Of a stretch of 64,000 nucleotides of DNA, positions 41,091-49,818 are shown piece after piece. How positions within the stretch are numbered: position 1 is the stretch's first letter; each line of letters opens with the position of its first letter. The position numbers and the translations under genes are program-made. The DNA is taken from assembly GCF_007751035.1 (NCBI RefSeq), contig NZ_CP036433.1, forward strand, positions 8,227,001-8,291,000, written 5' to 3'. The notes under the pieces were generated by a model. That model saw only the letters and a list, made by a program, of their open reading frames with translations. It made no database searches and had not been told where the DNA came from. The stretch comes from Lignipirellula cremea (GTDB lineage Bacteria > Planctomycetota > Planctomycetia > Pirellulales > Pirellulaceae).

Positions 41091-41369
41091 ATGGCCACCA
41101 CTCGCATTCCGCTCAGCGCCTCCGAAGAAGCCAGCCGCAGCCTTGAAGAACGGCTGAACCTGAGCACGGCCGAAATCGGCCTGACCGTACGGACGACCAA
41201 CTGCCTTGAGGAACGGGGCATTTTCACCGTCCGCGATCTGCTGCAGACCACGCGGGACGACCTGCTCAGCATTTCCAACTTCGGCGAGAAAACGCTGGAA
41301 GAGGTCTTCAAGGCCCTGGAAGCGATTCAGTTCCCTCGCCCGGTCCGCGAGAACCGCTCGCCCAAATAG
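41091..41369 (+). CDS. free-standing RNA polymerase alpha C-terminal-domain protein
   Basis: 92 residues with AGGAGG 8 bases before ATG 41091. The domain aligns by eye with the E. coli alpha-[12 protein letters not shown] matches LTVRSANCL, keeping DNA-contact Arg265 and Asn268. [11 protein letters not shown] matches PNLGKKSLTEI, keeping Gly296 and Lys298, with Ser299 as Thr. The alpha N-terminal domain is absent, so it cannot replace RpoA in polymerase assembly. It may bind UP elements, an activator or the polymerase on its own. Such proteins are annotated in planctomycetes, but their role is unknown to me. Confidence 0.85.
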   Translation: MATTRIPLSASEEASRSLEERLNLSTAEIGLTVRTTNCLEERGIFTVRDLLQTTRDDLLSISNFGEKTLEEVFKALEAIQFPRPVRENRSPK

Positions 41370-41400
41370 GGCGCGGCCGGAGACGACCGACAGTCCCCCT

Positions 41401-42813
41401 TTACGGACTGTCGGCCATGCTGCGGGTCGCCCCGTTATCCGCCGAGCGATCCTCCCCCTGGGCTTGCCGGCTCACTTCTGGCAGCGGAGAAACAGCCGTC
41501 CGCCAGGGGGCAACGATCAGCCCCAGGAACACCACCGCCGCGACCAGCACGACCGTCCGCGATTGCTGGGAGACGGGCCGCGGTTTCGCCTGGAGATACA
41601 TCTCCAGCCAACCCACACGCGTGTCCAGACTGGGATGGAGCCAGCCTCCCCGCGACGAATCTTCCCCGCTATGCGCCGCCAGGGTGTCGAGGGCGCTAAT
41701 CAACTGCTGGGCCGTATCGGGCGTTTGCTGAGCGGCCCAACGATCGGCGTCGAGTTCCAACCGCCGAGCTATCGCGGCGAATCCGCACGCCAGATAAACG
41801 GCCGTCAACAAGGCGGCAGCGGCGTACAAGCCAACCTCCGCCGCCGGCGGAATTTCCCCCAGCAGATCCAGCCACCGCCGAGCCGCCAGAAACGCGAGTA
41901 ACGGCAGCACCGCCGCCAGCATCCGCGTGGCCGCATGCCCCAGCCGCAGGTGGGCCGTTTCATGGCGAAACACGGCCAGCAACTGCCCACGATCCAGCAA
42001 ATCCAGCAAAGGCTGCGACAGATACACTGTGCGCAGCGGCCCCCATCCGCAAACAAAGGCGTTGGCGTACCGCGTCCGCCACACGCGGATCCGCCTCAGC
42101 CGCACGCCGCCGGCCGTCGCTGCGGCATGCAGCGCATCGCGCAGTTCGCCGGCAGGGAAGGGGGACGTCTTCCAGCTGACCGCCAGCAACAGCGGAAACG
42201 CCAGCGCCAGGATCAGCACGGCCGGCAGATAGATTATCCATGCTCCGCCCCGCGCAACCAGATCGGGGCAGCCCAGCCGAACGACGTCGCAAACCAGGGC
42301 CATCGCCAGCGCGGGAGCCAGCACCGGGGCCAGTTCTCCCGCCGCGCGGGCTCGCATCTGGAGGATTCCTTGTCGTAACGCGGCCGGCCATGCCAGGCGC
42401 CGCCTGGCAACGGTAGCAAACGCCGTCCAGGAGAGCAGCAGCGTCGCCAGCGCCGGCGTCAGCAGCAGCAGTTCGTCCAGCAGCACGATCGACCGTGGCG
42501 CCAGGTAATCGCGCACGACCGCGGGCCACTCCAGGGCGTACAGGATAGCGGCGGTCGTCGTCAACCAGAACATCGCATGCAACCGCTGCAGGCTTTCGCC
42601 CCCGCGAATGGCGCGCTCCAGCTGCTCCTCCGATGCGGCCTGTTCCACACGAAGCTGCGTGCGGCGCGCAATGACGAACGCCGCGGCCGCCACACTCGCC
42701 GCCAGCACCAGGCTCAGCAGCAAAGACAGGGCGACGTCGGAGGCCGGCTCCGGCGAAAGGTATTCGCCCGCGGCCAGGGAAGCGACGATGATCAGCACCA
42801 GCGGCAATTGCAT
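41401..42813 (-). CDS. M48-like membrane metallopeptidase
   Basis: 470 residues with about eight hydrophobic segments. The zinc motif HETAH is at 284-288, and the third ligand is likely Glu353 in LELDADRWA, as in M48 and BlaR1/MecR1-type M56 proteases. The preceding ANAFVCGWGPLRTVYLSQPLLDLL (two parts) is typical of M48. It probably cleaves membrane or envelope proteins. There is no adjacent BlaI-type repressor, so a signalling M56 role is less likely. It is convergent with the alpha-CTD gene. Confidence 0.85.
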   Translation of the reverse strand: MQLPLVLIIVASLAAGEYLSPEPASDVALSLLLSLVLAASVAAAAFVIARRTQLRVEQAASEEQLERAIRGGESLQRLHAMFWLTTTAAILYALEWPAVVRDYLAPRSIVLLDELLLLTPALATLLLSWTAFATVARRRLAWPAALRQGILQMRARAAGELAPVLAPALAMALVCDVVRLGCPDLVARGGAWIIYLPAVLILALAFPLLLAVSWKTSPFPAGELRDALHAAATAGGVRLRRIRVWRTRYANAFVCGWGPLRTVYLSQPLLDLLDRGQLLAVFRHETAHLRLGHAATRMLAAVLPLLAFLAARRWLDLLGEIPPAAEVGLYAAAALLTAVYLACGFAAIARRLELDADRWAAQQTPDTAQQLISALDTLAAHSGEDSSRGGWLHPSLDTRVGWLEMYLQAKPRPVSQQSRTVVLVAAVVFLGLIVAPWRTAVSPLPEVSRQAQGEDRSADNGATRSMADSP

Positions 42814-43026
42814 CCTTCCAGGCTAATTACGGGCCGCCCGGCGCCAAGCGCAAGCAACGACCGAACAGGCCAGGAAAGGGCAGGGGGGTAACGATTATGG
42901 CGACCCTGCGGCCGGCGATTCCACCGCTGATCGTCCGGCCCGGCTGTTTCGCCAGGCGAGCGTTGGTTATTCTGCGTGTCCAGCTGGACCCTTTTTTCTT
43001 TCCGTTTGCCGTGTGCTGAAACTGCG

Positions 43027-43827
43027 ATGACTGACTTCCTAAAACTGGCCGGCAAATCGATTCTGGTAATGGGCGTCGCCAACCGAAAAAGCGTGGCTTG
43101 GCACATCGGCCGCACCCTGGCAGAAGCCGGCGCCGAGCCCGTGTATGTGGTCCGCAGCGAAGAGCGCAAAGCGAATACGGCGAAGCTGCTGGGCGATGCG
43201 CCCGTGTTCGTGTGCGATGTGGAATTTGAAGACCAGATTGAAAAGTTGCGAAGTGATCTGCAGGCGACCGGCCGGACGTTCCAGGGGCTCGTCCATTCGA
43301 TCGCTTTCGCGGACTACGAAGGCGGCGTCAAGCCGTTTCATGAAACGGGGAAAAAGCAGTTTTTGCGGACGATCGATATCTCCTGTTATTCGCTGATCGC
43401 CGTGGCGAACGCCATGAAAGACCTGCTGGCGACCGACGCCTCGGTCGTGACGATCTCCATTTCGACCACCCGCATGGCCAGTGAGAACTATGGCTTTATG
43501 GCGCCTGTCAAAGCGGCGTTGGATTCGTCGCTGGCGTTTCTGGCGAAGTCGTTCAGCCAGTTTTCGCAAGTGCGTTTCAACGCCGTGGCGCCCGGCCTGC
43601 TGAAGACATCGGCCTCGGCGGGCATTCCCGGGTATGTCGATTCGTACCTGTACGCCGAGCAGATCATTCCGCGTAAACAGGCGGTGCAAACGCAGGAAGC
43701 GGCCGATGCGGCCGTCTTTTTATTGAGCCCGCGTTCTTCGGGTTTGAACGCCCAGTCGCTGATCGTCGACGCCGGCATGGCCATCAACTACTTCGATGCC
43801 GAAATGGTTGCCCGGGCGATGCGTTAG
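43027..43827 (+). CDS. fabI: enoyl-[acyl-carrier-protein] reductase (SDR, FabI-like)
   Basis: 266 residues. It carries out the last reduction in fatty-acid elongation. The FabI-type nucleotide motif [20 protein letters not shown] is near the N-terminus. The catalytic Tyr155 and Lys162 are six residues apart in NYGFMAPVK. The second tyrosine of E. coli FabI (Tyr146) seems replaced by Ile or Ser in TISISTTRM. The C-terminus [14 protein letters not shown] is typical. The start is ATG 43027; the longer frame to 42976 adds an unconserved leader. The alternative is a FabL-like enzyme. Confidence 0.88.
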   Translation: MTDFLKLAGKSILVMGVANRKSVAWHIGRTLAEAGAEPVYVVRSEERKANTAKLLGDAPVFVCDVEFEDQIEKLRSDLQATGRTFQGLVHSIAFADYEGGVKPFHETGKKQFLRTIDISCYSLIAVANAMKDLLATDASVVTISISTTRMASENYGFMAPVKAALDSSLAFLAKSFSQFSQVRFNAVAPGLLKTSASAGIPGYVDSYLYAEQIIPRKQAVQTQEAADAAVFLLSPRSSGLNAQSLIVDAGMAINYFDAEMVARAMR

Positions 43828-43901
43828 ACTTCCGCGATCGCCCAAGGCGACGGTAGACGACGGGCCAGCGAACCTCCCATCAGACGAACAACGGCGTCGC
43901 T

Positions 43902-44576
43902 TTAACGGCCGCGTTGCAGCATGAGTTCGGCCTGGAGCAGACCTTCACGGGTGGCGTACACGAGCAGTTCGTTCGTGGAGTTGAGCGTGAGCTTCTTTTT
44001 CATCTCGGCGATGATCTTCTCGATCAGTCGCAAGCTTAATTTGAGGGTCTCGCTGACCTGACGATTCCCTTGACCTTCGGCCATGAGTTTCAGGACCTGG
44101 ATTTCGCGTCGACTCAGCATGGAACGCCGTGTCTTGGCCTGCCCCGATTCCAGCTCCACCAGGCGGGACTCCAACTCGGGAGAGAAATAGCGATCGCCTG
44201 TGAGCACATGCCGCACGGCAAACGCCAGCCCATGCAGCGTTTCCGAGTGCTTGGAAACGACCCCCGCCGCCCCGGCTTCCATTGCCAGATCGACGTAGTG
44301 ATCCGAAGGAAAGCCTGTGTAAAACAGCACTTTGACTTCGCCGTCGGTACGATCGATAATCTGACGGCAAGCCCAGAAAGCGTCGGCTCCCGGCATATGA
44401 ATATCGTGGATAACGACGTCCGGCCGCAACGCAACCGCCATGGCCAGCCCTGACTGCGCGTGGCTGGCGTAGTCGATCACCTGGATGGATTCCGACTTTT
44501 CCAGGCATGCGCCGACACAGCGCATGATATCAATGTCGTCGTCGACAATTACAACGCGGGCGGATTGTATAGTCAT
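43902..44576 (-). CDS. NarL/LuxR-type response regulator
   Basis: 224 residues. The receiver domain (1-125) has VVIVDDDID, phospho-acceptor Asp58 in VVIHDIHMPGAD, and the conserved Lys in VVSKHSE. A LuxR-type helix-turn-helix (about 152-212) follows, with LSRREIQVLKLMAEGQGNRQ. It should bind DNA as a dimer on phosphorylation. No histidine kinase is adjacent, so the partner is unknown. It is divergent from the LRR gene. Confidence 0.92.
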   Translation of the reverse strand: MTIQSARVVIVDDDIDIMRCVGACLEKSESIQVIDYASHAQSGLAMAVALRPDVVIHDIHMPGADAFWACRQIIDRTDGEVKVLFYTGFPSDHYVDLAMEAGAAGVVSKHSETLHGLAFAVRHVLTGDRYFSPELESRLVELESGQAKTRRSMLSRREIQVLKLMAEGQGNRQVSETLKLSLRLIEKIIAEMKKKLTLNSTNELLVYATREGLLQAELMLQRGR

Positions 44577-44752
44577 AAGTCTCGTCCGAAAATGGCCTCA
44601 CACCACCCACCATTATACAGGGGATTTTCCTAGGTATCATGGTGAATCTGGGGAAATCTGCCATCCAGCCGGGACGATGATACACTTAATGATGCTTAAA
44701 CCGTTTATTCGGGGCAATGTTTTTCGATTTTTTTGATTCACCTAAATTCGAC

Positions 44753-46042
44753 ATGGCATATCACGCAAAGATTCGTCGAATATTCGCGGCTACGATGCTG
44801 GCTGTCACTGCCATCGGCCCCAGTCCCAGCATTGCCATCGAGCATCACAGGCCCACCCCTGGCAAAACAATTGACACCCTGAAGAAGGGTTTGTCCAGCG
44901 ATATGTACATGGTGCGGCAGGATGCGATGTGGCGCCTGATCCAGGCAGGGACAGAAGCAATCCCCTCACTAGTGGAGGTCGTCCAGCAGGGAGATCTGGA
45001 AGCGATCGTGCGGGGGCTCTACGCCCTGGAGCAGATCGGTCAAAGCGGCCAGCCTAATTGCGAACGCACCGTCGAAGCCGCCCTGCAGACACTCGCCAGG
45101 TCCCCCCGCAAATTAACGGCAAACCGCAGCCAGACCCGGCTGTTGGCCTTTCGTAAACAGCGCCGCCAGCAAGCCATTGCTGCACTACGCGGCCTGGGGG
45201 CCGAAGTTTCCCTTCGCGAAGAAGCTGCGGTGATGGTGCGGTTTACCGAAAAATACCAGGGCGGGGACAACGGACTGATACACCTGCAGCAGCTGCCCGA
45301 GATGGAAAAACTCTACTTCGAGGGCTCGACCGTGGGCAATCGCGGGCTGGTCCATCTGCAGAACCTGCCGCAACTGCAGCAACTCTTCCTGGGCGGCTCG
45401 CAAGTCACCGGAGCAGGGCTGGAACATCTGGCCGATCTGCCCCAGCTGGAGTTTTTGTCGCTGAAAGGGCTACCGGTCTCCGGCAAGGCGCTACTGCCCC
45501 TGGCGTCCCTGCCGCGACTGGCCCACCTGGGACTCGATGAAACGCCAATCAACGACGCCGGCCTGGCCCACCTGGAGGCGCTTCCGGGCCTGGAAACCTT
45601 ATGGCTGAATCAGACGCAGGTCACCGGCTCCGGGCTGGCTCGTCTGCAGAAACTGCCCCGTCTTCACAAGCTGGTGCTGACGGCGACGGCCGTCCAGGGG
45701 CCGGGCCTGGCTCGCCTGGCCCCGATTGCTTCACTGCGGTATCTGTCGCTCCAGGATGCTCCTTTAGAGGAATCGGCAGGCGCCGCCCTGGCGAAACTGG
45801 TGCAACTGGAAACTCTCGGTCTGGACGCCACGCCGATTGGCGACGCGACCGTCCGGCAGCTGGCTCCGCTGACCAGCCTGAAAGTACTCTGGCTGCAGAA
45901 AACCCGCATCACTGATGATGGACTGGCAGCGCTGCACGGCATGCCTGGCCTGCGACGGGTTTATCTGGGGGAAACGAGCGTCACCCAGCCAGCGATCCAG
46001 GCCCTGCGGGCCCGCCTGCCGGATTGCGAAGTGCTCGAGTAG
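44753..46042 (+). CDS. secreted leucine-rich-repeat protein
   Basis: 429 residues. ATG 44753 gives a signal peptide (IFAATMLAVTAIGPSPSIA); the in-frame ATG at 44717 would add 12 residues before it. A short HEAT-like helical part (about 40-150) precedes about nine LRR units of 24 residues, for example LQNLPQLQQLFLGGSQVTGA and LEALPGLETLWLNQTQVTGS. LRRs usually bind proteins. The family is expanded in planctomycetes; no partner is evident. Confidence 0.82.
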   Translation: MAYHAKIRRIFAATMLAVTAIGPSPSIAIEHHRPTPGKTIDTLKKGLSSDMYMVRQDAMWRLIQAGTEAIPSLVEVVQQGDLEAIVRGLYALEQIGQSGQPNCERTVEAALQTLARSPRKLTANRSQTRLLAFRKQRRQQAIAALRGLGAEVSLREEAAVMVRFTEKYQGGDNGLIHLQQLPEMEKLYFEGSTVGNRGLVHLQNLPQLQQLFLGGSQVTGAGLEHLADLPQLEFLSLKGLPVSGKALLPLASLPRLAHLGLDETPINDAGLAHLEALPGLETLWLNQTQVTGSGLARLQKLPRLHKLVLTATAVQGPGLARLAPIASLRYLSLQDAPLEESAGAALAKLVQLETLGLDATPIGDATVRQLAPLTSLKVLWLQKTRITDDGLAALHGMPGLRRVYLGETSVTQPAIQALRARLPDCEVLE

Positions 46043-46051
46043 CCTCGGGCG

Positions 46052-46118
46052 CCAGTAACCCCGATCGCTCCAGTTGGCGTTTACGCCAGGGGGACCAGGG
46101 CGCCATAATGGTTACTGG
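46052..46118. repeat. nested stem-loop before scpA
   Basis: The outer arms CCAGTAACC (46052-46060) and GGTTACTGG (46110-46118) enclose an inner hairpin TGGCG-TTTA-CGCCA (46075-46088). It fills most of the 127-bp LRR-scpA spacer. It may end LRR transcription or structure the scpA leader. Confidence 0.5.
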
Positions 46119-46169
46119 TCGTCGACCACTGCCGGCGACGCGTTTTCCTGATTTTACGGACCGCACCTG

Positions 46170-47063
46170 ATGAGCTTTCGTGTCGATTTGGACATCTACC
46201 GTGGTCCGCTCGATCTATTGCTGTATCTGGTGCGCAAGCATGAGCTGGCGGTAACCGAGATTTCCGTCGCCATCCTGACCGAGCAGTACCTGGATTACCT
46301 GACAGTGCTGGAGCAGATCGATGTCGACGCCGTCGGCGATTTCCTGGATATCGCCAGCACGCTGATCGAAATGAAGTCACGGCAACTCTTGCCGCAGGTG
46401 GAGGAAGAAGTCGAGCAGATCGAAGAACCGCGGGAAGGGCTGGTCGAACGCCTGCTGGAATACAAGCGTTTCAAGGACGCCGCCAACATTCTGGAAGAAC
46501 AAAGCGTGCGCTGGGGGCAGCGGTTCCCACGGTTGGCCAACGACCTGCCGCCCCGCAAGGTCGATCCGGCGGACCAACCCATTCACGAGGTTGAGCTGTG
46601 GGATCTGGTCAGCGCGTTCGGGCGGGTCATGCGCGACCACCAGGCCAACCAGCCGACCAACATCATTTACGATGACACCCCGATCAACATTTACATGGAA
46701 CGTATCCATCAGCGGCTGGCCTCCAGCGGCCGCATGGCGTTCAGCGAAATGTTCGCCGCCGGCATGCACAAGTCGGCGATGATCGGCGTGTTCCTCGCCG
46801 TGCTGGAACTCGTCCGCCACCATGGCGTGCGCACCGAGCAGGTCGACGTCCACAGCGAGATCTGGGTCATCGCCGCAGAAGGTTTTTCCGCCGAAGCCGA
46901 CTTCTCCGACGTCGACAATTACGGCGCCAAAATCGACGACGACCTCGAAGAAGAAGTTGACGAAGAAGAAGCTGACGAAGAAGAAGCTGACGAAGAAGAA
47001 GCTGACGAAGAAGAAGCTGACGAAGAAGAAGCTGACGAAGAAGAGGACGAAAAGGACGGCTAG
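46170..47063 (+). CDS. scpA: segregation and condensation protein A with acidic repeat tail
   Basis: 297 residues. The ScpA kleisin core (1-245) begins FRVDLDIYRGPLDLLLYLV, the classic N-terminal signature for binding the SMC neck, and ends in a winged helix (FLAVLELVRHHGVRTEQ). It bridges the SMC dimer for chromosome compaction. The last ~45 residues are almost only Asp and Glu, with five exact DEEEA units encoded by a 15-bp tandem repeat. No scpB is adjacent. Confidence 0.95.
   Translation: MSFRVDLDIYRGPLDLLLYLVRKHELAVTEISVAILTEQYLDYLTVLEQIDVDAVGDFLDIASTLIEMKSRQLLPQVEEEVEQIEEPREGLVERLLEYKRFKDAANILEEQSVRWGQRFPRLANDLPPRKVDPADQPIHEVELWDLVSAFGRVMRDHQANQPTNIIYDDTPINIYMERIHQRLASSGRMAFSEMFAAGMHKSAMIGVFLAVLELVRHHGVRTEQVDVHSEIWVIAAEGFSAEADFSDVDNYGAKIDDDLEEEVDEEEADEEEADEEEADEEEADEEEADEEEDEKDG
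46959..47033 (+). repeat. 15-bp tandem repeat inside scpA
   Basis: GACGAAGAAGAAGCT is repeated five times without a mismatch, flanked by variant units. Unit gain or loss keeps the reading frame. Confidence 0.95.
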
Positions 47064-47105
47064 TGGTGCGTCAAACCATAAAATCAGGTTTCTCTCAATC
47101 AGCCG

Positions 47106-47130
47106 CCGGGCGCTAGCCCCCGGTTTTTTT
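47106..47130 (+). terminator. rho-independent terminator after scpA
   Basis: Stem CCGGG/CCCGG with loop CGCTAGCC, followed by seven T. It lies 43 bp after the scpA stop. The GCGCTAGC-type loop matches the core of the 25-bp inverted repeat at 5319 and 5616. Confidence 0.8.
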
Positions 47131-47353
47131 GGCAGCACAGCAGCACGGCCCAAATCGCTCACTCTAAGATTGAAGATTAACGCAGCACTAGTCCAAGGCG
47201 GAGCAGGCGGTCTTGACCGACGGGACGTCCCAGGCGCGCGAGCCTCAGGGGCCCCTTTTCGGGTGGGAAAGCGATGGGATCGCGGGATCCGGTTTGCTAT
47301 TATCGGCGAAAATCGCAGGAGGCTTTTCTTTTCTTTCGCTGGGGCGCTGCGCG

Positions 47354-49327
47354 ATGAGTGAAGATTTTGACGCCTATTACAAATGGCTGGCGATTCCTCC
47401 GCACGATCAGCCGCCTGACCATTACCGGTTGCTGGGCGTCGCCCGGTTTGAATCCGACGAAGACGTCATCGCCAACGCGGCTGATCAGCGGATGATGCAT
47501 CTGCGCGGCTTTCAAAACGGCAAGCACGCCGAGCTTTGCCAGAAGCTGTTGAATGAAATTTCCGGCGCCCGGCTGTGTCTACTGCAGGCTTCCAGCAAAG
47601 CCGCCTACGACGAGCAACTGCAGGCCGCCGCGGAGCCTGCGCCGTCGGCCAACCCGGCCGCATCGTCGGTCGTGAACCGCCCGCCGACCGGACCGGCGGT
47701 CCGACCTGGCGCGCCGCCTTCAGCACCGAACTCCTCAGCAGCGACCCATTCAGCCTCCCGGAGACCGGCAGCCAGCCCGCCGCCGGGCGGTTCTGCCCCC
47801 ACGCGACCGGCGCCGCGACCCGGCGCCCCCAGCCCGGGCTTCGATCCGCTGTCAGCCCCCAGCCCGCTCGAACGGGAATGGGGAAAGCCAGCCGCCCCCA
47901 TGTACCCGACGCGGCAACCCGTCCGTCCCAGCAGCGGGGGCAAGGTTGTCGGCATTGTCCTGGCGGTGCTGGGCGGCGGGGCCTTGCTAATGGTGCTGGC
48001 CTGCTGCGGCGGGGCGGCCTACGTTTACACCTCCGCGCGGTCAGCGGTTGCGGACATCCAGCAAGAATTCAACGAGGCCTCACGCAGGGCGGCGGCCGAA
48101 CGCGCCGCCAGACGCCTCCCGCCGACTACCCCGCCGCGAATGCCTCCTTCGGGACGTCCCTCGCCGAGCCGGCCGTTTCCGGGGCAGCACACCAGCAACC
48201 GCCCCGTTCCGGCCAGGCCGCCGCAAGGTAGTGGTTCGTTAGCGACCGCCGAAGCAGTGGTGCGACCCGCCGCCAGCGATGTGATTGATCTGATCGCCCT
48301 TGTGGATCCGCGAGCCGACGCCGTGCATGGAGCCTGGAGCAAAGTCGCAGGGACGCTGACCTGCGCCACCCAGCACCTGGTGCCCCGCGTGGAAACGCCC
48401 TATCTCCCGCCCCGCAATTACGATGTGCGACTGGAGTTTGAACAGGAGAAGTACCGGCACCCCATCTGCTTCATTCTGCCAATCTCTGACGGCAAGTATG
48501 GCGTGCGGCATGTCGACAAGTTTTCGGCAAACCAGCGGCATACGGTCCGGCTGGAGGTTCGAGGAACCACAACCGAGGCGTTTTTGAACGACGTCTCGCA
48601 GGGCAAATTGGACTTTTCCGAACTCAGAGAAAGCGGCTTTCACAACCTCCGTGATCGTCGCAAGCTGGGCATCGGCTGCGACGACCCCACCATCTTCTAC
48701 AAGGCAGTCGTCGAGCCTCAGGACGCCCAGGACCTGGGCCAGCTGACCATTTCCGTCGAAGAAGCAGCACGCAGGACCAAAATCACCGCCCGCCCCGTCG
48801 GCTTGTGGCCAGCCAACGCCGTCGACGGCATGGTCGATCTGATCGCCGTCATCGACCCGCAGGAAGACGCCGTGCATGGCGAATGGCAAAAGCAGATCAA
48901 CATGCTGGTATGTTTCTCCAAGCACTTTGTACCGCGTATTGAAGCCCCCTATATTCCGCCGGCCGAATACGACGTGCTACTGGAGTTTGAACAAGCCAGC
49001 CCGCGGAATCCGGTTGGCGTCATTTTTCCGATCGAGGAAGAGAGCCACGTCTACCAATTCAAGAATTTGCCGGCGAACCAGAAAGTGGCGGTGCGTCTCG
49101 AAGTGCGGAGTGACCACGCAGAAGGTTTTATCAACGGCGAGTCAATGGGCCGGGTTCCCCGGGACGACCTCGAAACCACCACCTGGCACCGTCTGCGCGA
49201 CTCACGCAAGCTGGGCATCGGGTGCGACGATCCGACGACCTTCTACTCCGCCATGGTCCGCGAAACAAACGGCGCCGGGCAATACACGATTCCGCCCGAG
49301 TACGCCGGGACAGCTTCGCAGCCCTGA
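47354..49327 (+). CDS. membrane protein with J-like N-terminus and duplicated C-terminal domain
   Basis: 657 residues starting MSEDFDAYYKWLAIPPHDQP. Residues 1-90 contain PDHYRLLGVARFESDEDVI and KAAYDEQL, a DnaJ-like segment common at the start of planctomycete regulatory proteins but lacking the HPD motif. A long Pro/Ala/Ser linker, one membrane span (about 198-225, VVGIVLAVLGGGALLMVLAC) and another Pro-rich stretch follow. Two ~150-residue domains then repeat the pattern D-L-I-A-x-x-D-P..DAVHG.W, PPxxYDVxLEFEQ, KLGIGCDDPT. They look beta-rich, perhaps lectin-like. Function unknown. Confidence 0.7.
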   Translation: MSEDFDAYYKWLAIPPHDQPPDHYRLLGVARFESDEDVIANAADQRMMHLRGFQNGKHAELCQKLLNEISGARLCLLQASSKAAYDEQLQAAAEPAPSANPAASSVVNRPPTGPAVRPGAPPSAPNSSAATHSASRRPAASPPPGGSAPTRPAPRPGAPSPGFDPLSAPSPLEREWGKPAAPMYPTRQPVRPSSGGKVVGIVLAVLGGGALLMVLACCGGAAYVYTSARSAVADIQQEFNEASRRAAAERAARRLPPTTPPRMPPSGRPSPSRPFPGQHTSNRPVPARPPQGSGSLATAEAVVRPAASDVIDLIALVDPRADAVHGAWSKVAGTLTCATQHLVPRVETPYLPPRNYDVRLEFEQEKYRHPICFILPISDGKYGVRHVDKFSANQRHTVRLEVRGTTTEAFLNDVSQGKLDFSELRESGFHNLRDRRKLGIGCDDPTIFYKAVVEPQDAQDLGQLTISVEEAARRTKITARPVGLWPANAVDGMVDLIAVIDPQEDAVHGEWQKQINMLVCFSKHFVPRIEAPYIPPAEYDVLLEFEQASPRNPVGVIFPIEEESHVYQFKNLPANQKVAVRLEVRSDHAEGFINGESMGRVPRDDLETTTWHRLRDSRKLGIGCDDPTTFYSAMVRETNGAGQYTIPPEYAGTASQP

Positions 49328-49388
49328 AACTCGACCGGAAACCGGGGAGTCGCGTCCCTTCTTCCAGGAAACGGCAGGCGTTCCCTGG

Positions 49389-49808
49389 TCAGGGAAGCTC
49401 CACCAGGTTGCGGTAGTATTCCAGCAAGCGGGTCAGATCCAGCGATCGCTCCCCAACGCTCGACTTGACGACATAGCCCGCAATGTTCCGGTCATATGCC
49501 GCCAGCCGATCCTGGTCATCGCGCGAGGTGGTGATGACAAAGACCACGCTGCGCCGCAGTTCTGGATCGTTACGCAGTTCCTCAAGGAATTCGATGCCAT
49601 TCATCCGCGGCATTTTCAGATCGAGCAGAATCAGATAAGGCCGCTCCAGCTTCGGCTCCCCGCCTGTCCCGCGGAGAATCTCCAGGGCGTGTACGCCGTC
49701 GTAGGCAAAGAACAGTCGCGGGTTGATCTCGCTTTTGCTGAGCGTGCGCCTCATCAATTCAGCGTCGACTTCGTCGTCGTCGACAATCAGAATGTTGATC
49801 GATTCCGT
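49389..49808 (-). CDS. single-domain response regulator (Rcp-like)
   Basis: 139 residues, a receiver domain only. INILIVDDDEVD holds the acidic pair, LILLDLKMPRMNG the phospho-acceptor Asp, and AGYVVKS the conserved Lys. The long loop between beta-3 regions and its place directly after a PAS/HisKA kinase match the Rcp1-type regulators that pair with phytochrome-like kinases. ATG 49808 is 10 bp after the kinase stop; a GTG at 49826 would overlap that stop. Confidence 0.9.
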   Translation of the reverse strand, partial: TESINILIVDDDEVDAELMRRTLSKSEINPRLFFAYDGVHALEILRGTGGEPKLERPYLILLDLKMPRMNGIEFLEELRNDPELRRSVVFVITTSRDDQDRLAAYDRNIAGYVVKSSVGERSLDLTRLLEYYRNLVELP

Positions 49809-49818
49809 CATGCGTAAA

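Noticed and set aside
46959-47033. CRISPR-like regular repeat
   Set aside because: The units are 15 bp, contiguous without spacers and in frame within scpA, so it is a coding tandem repeat.
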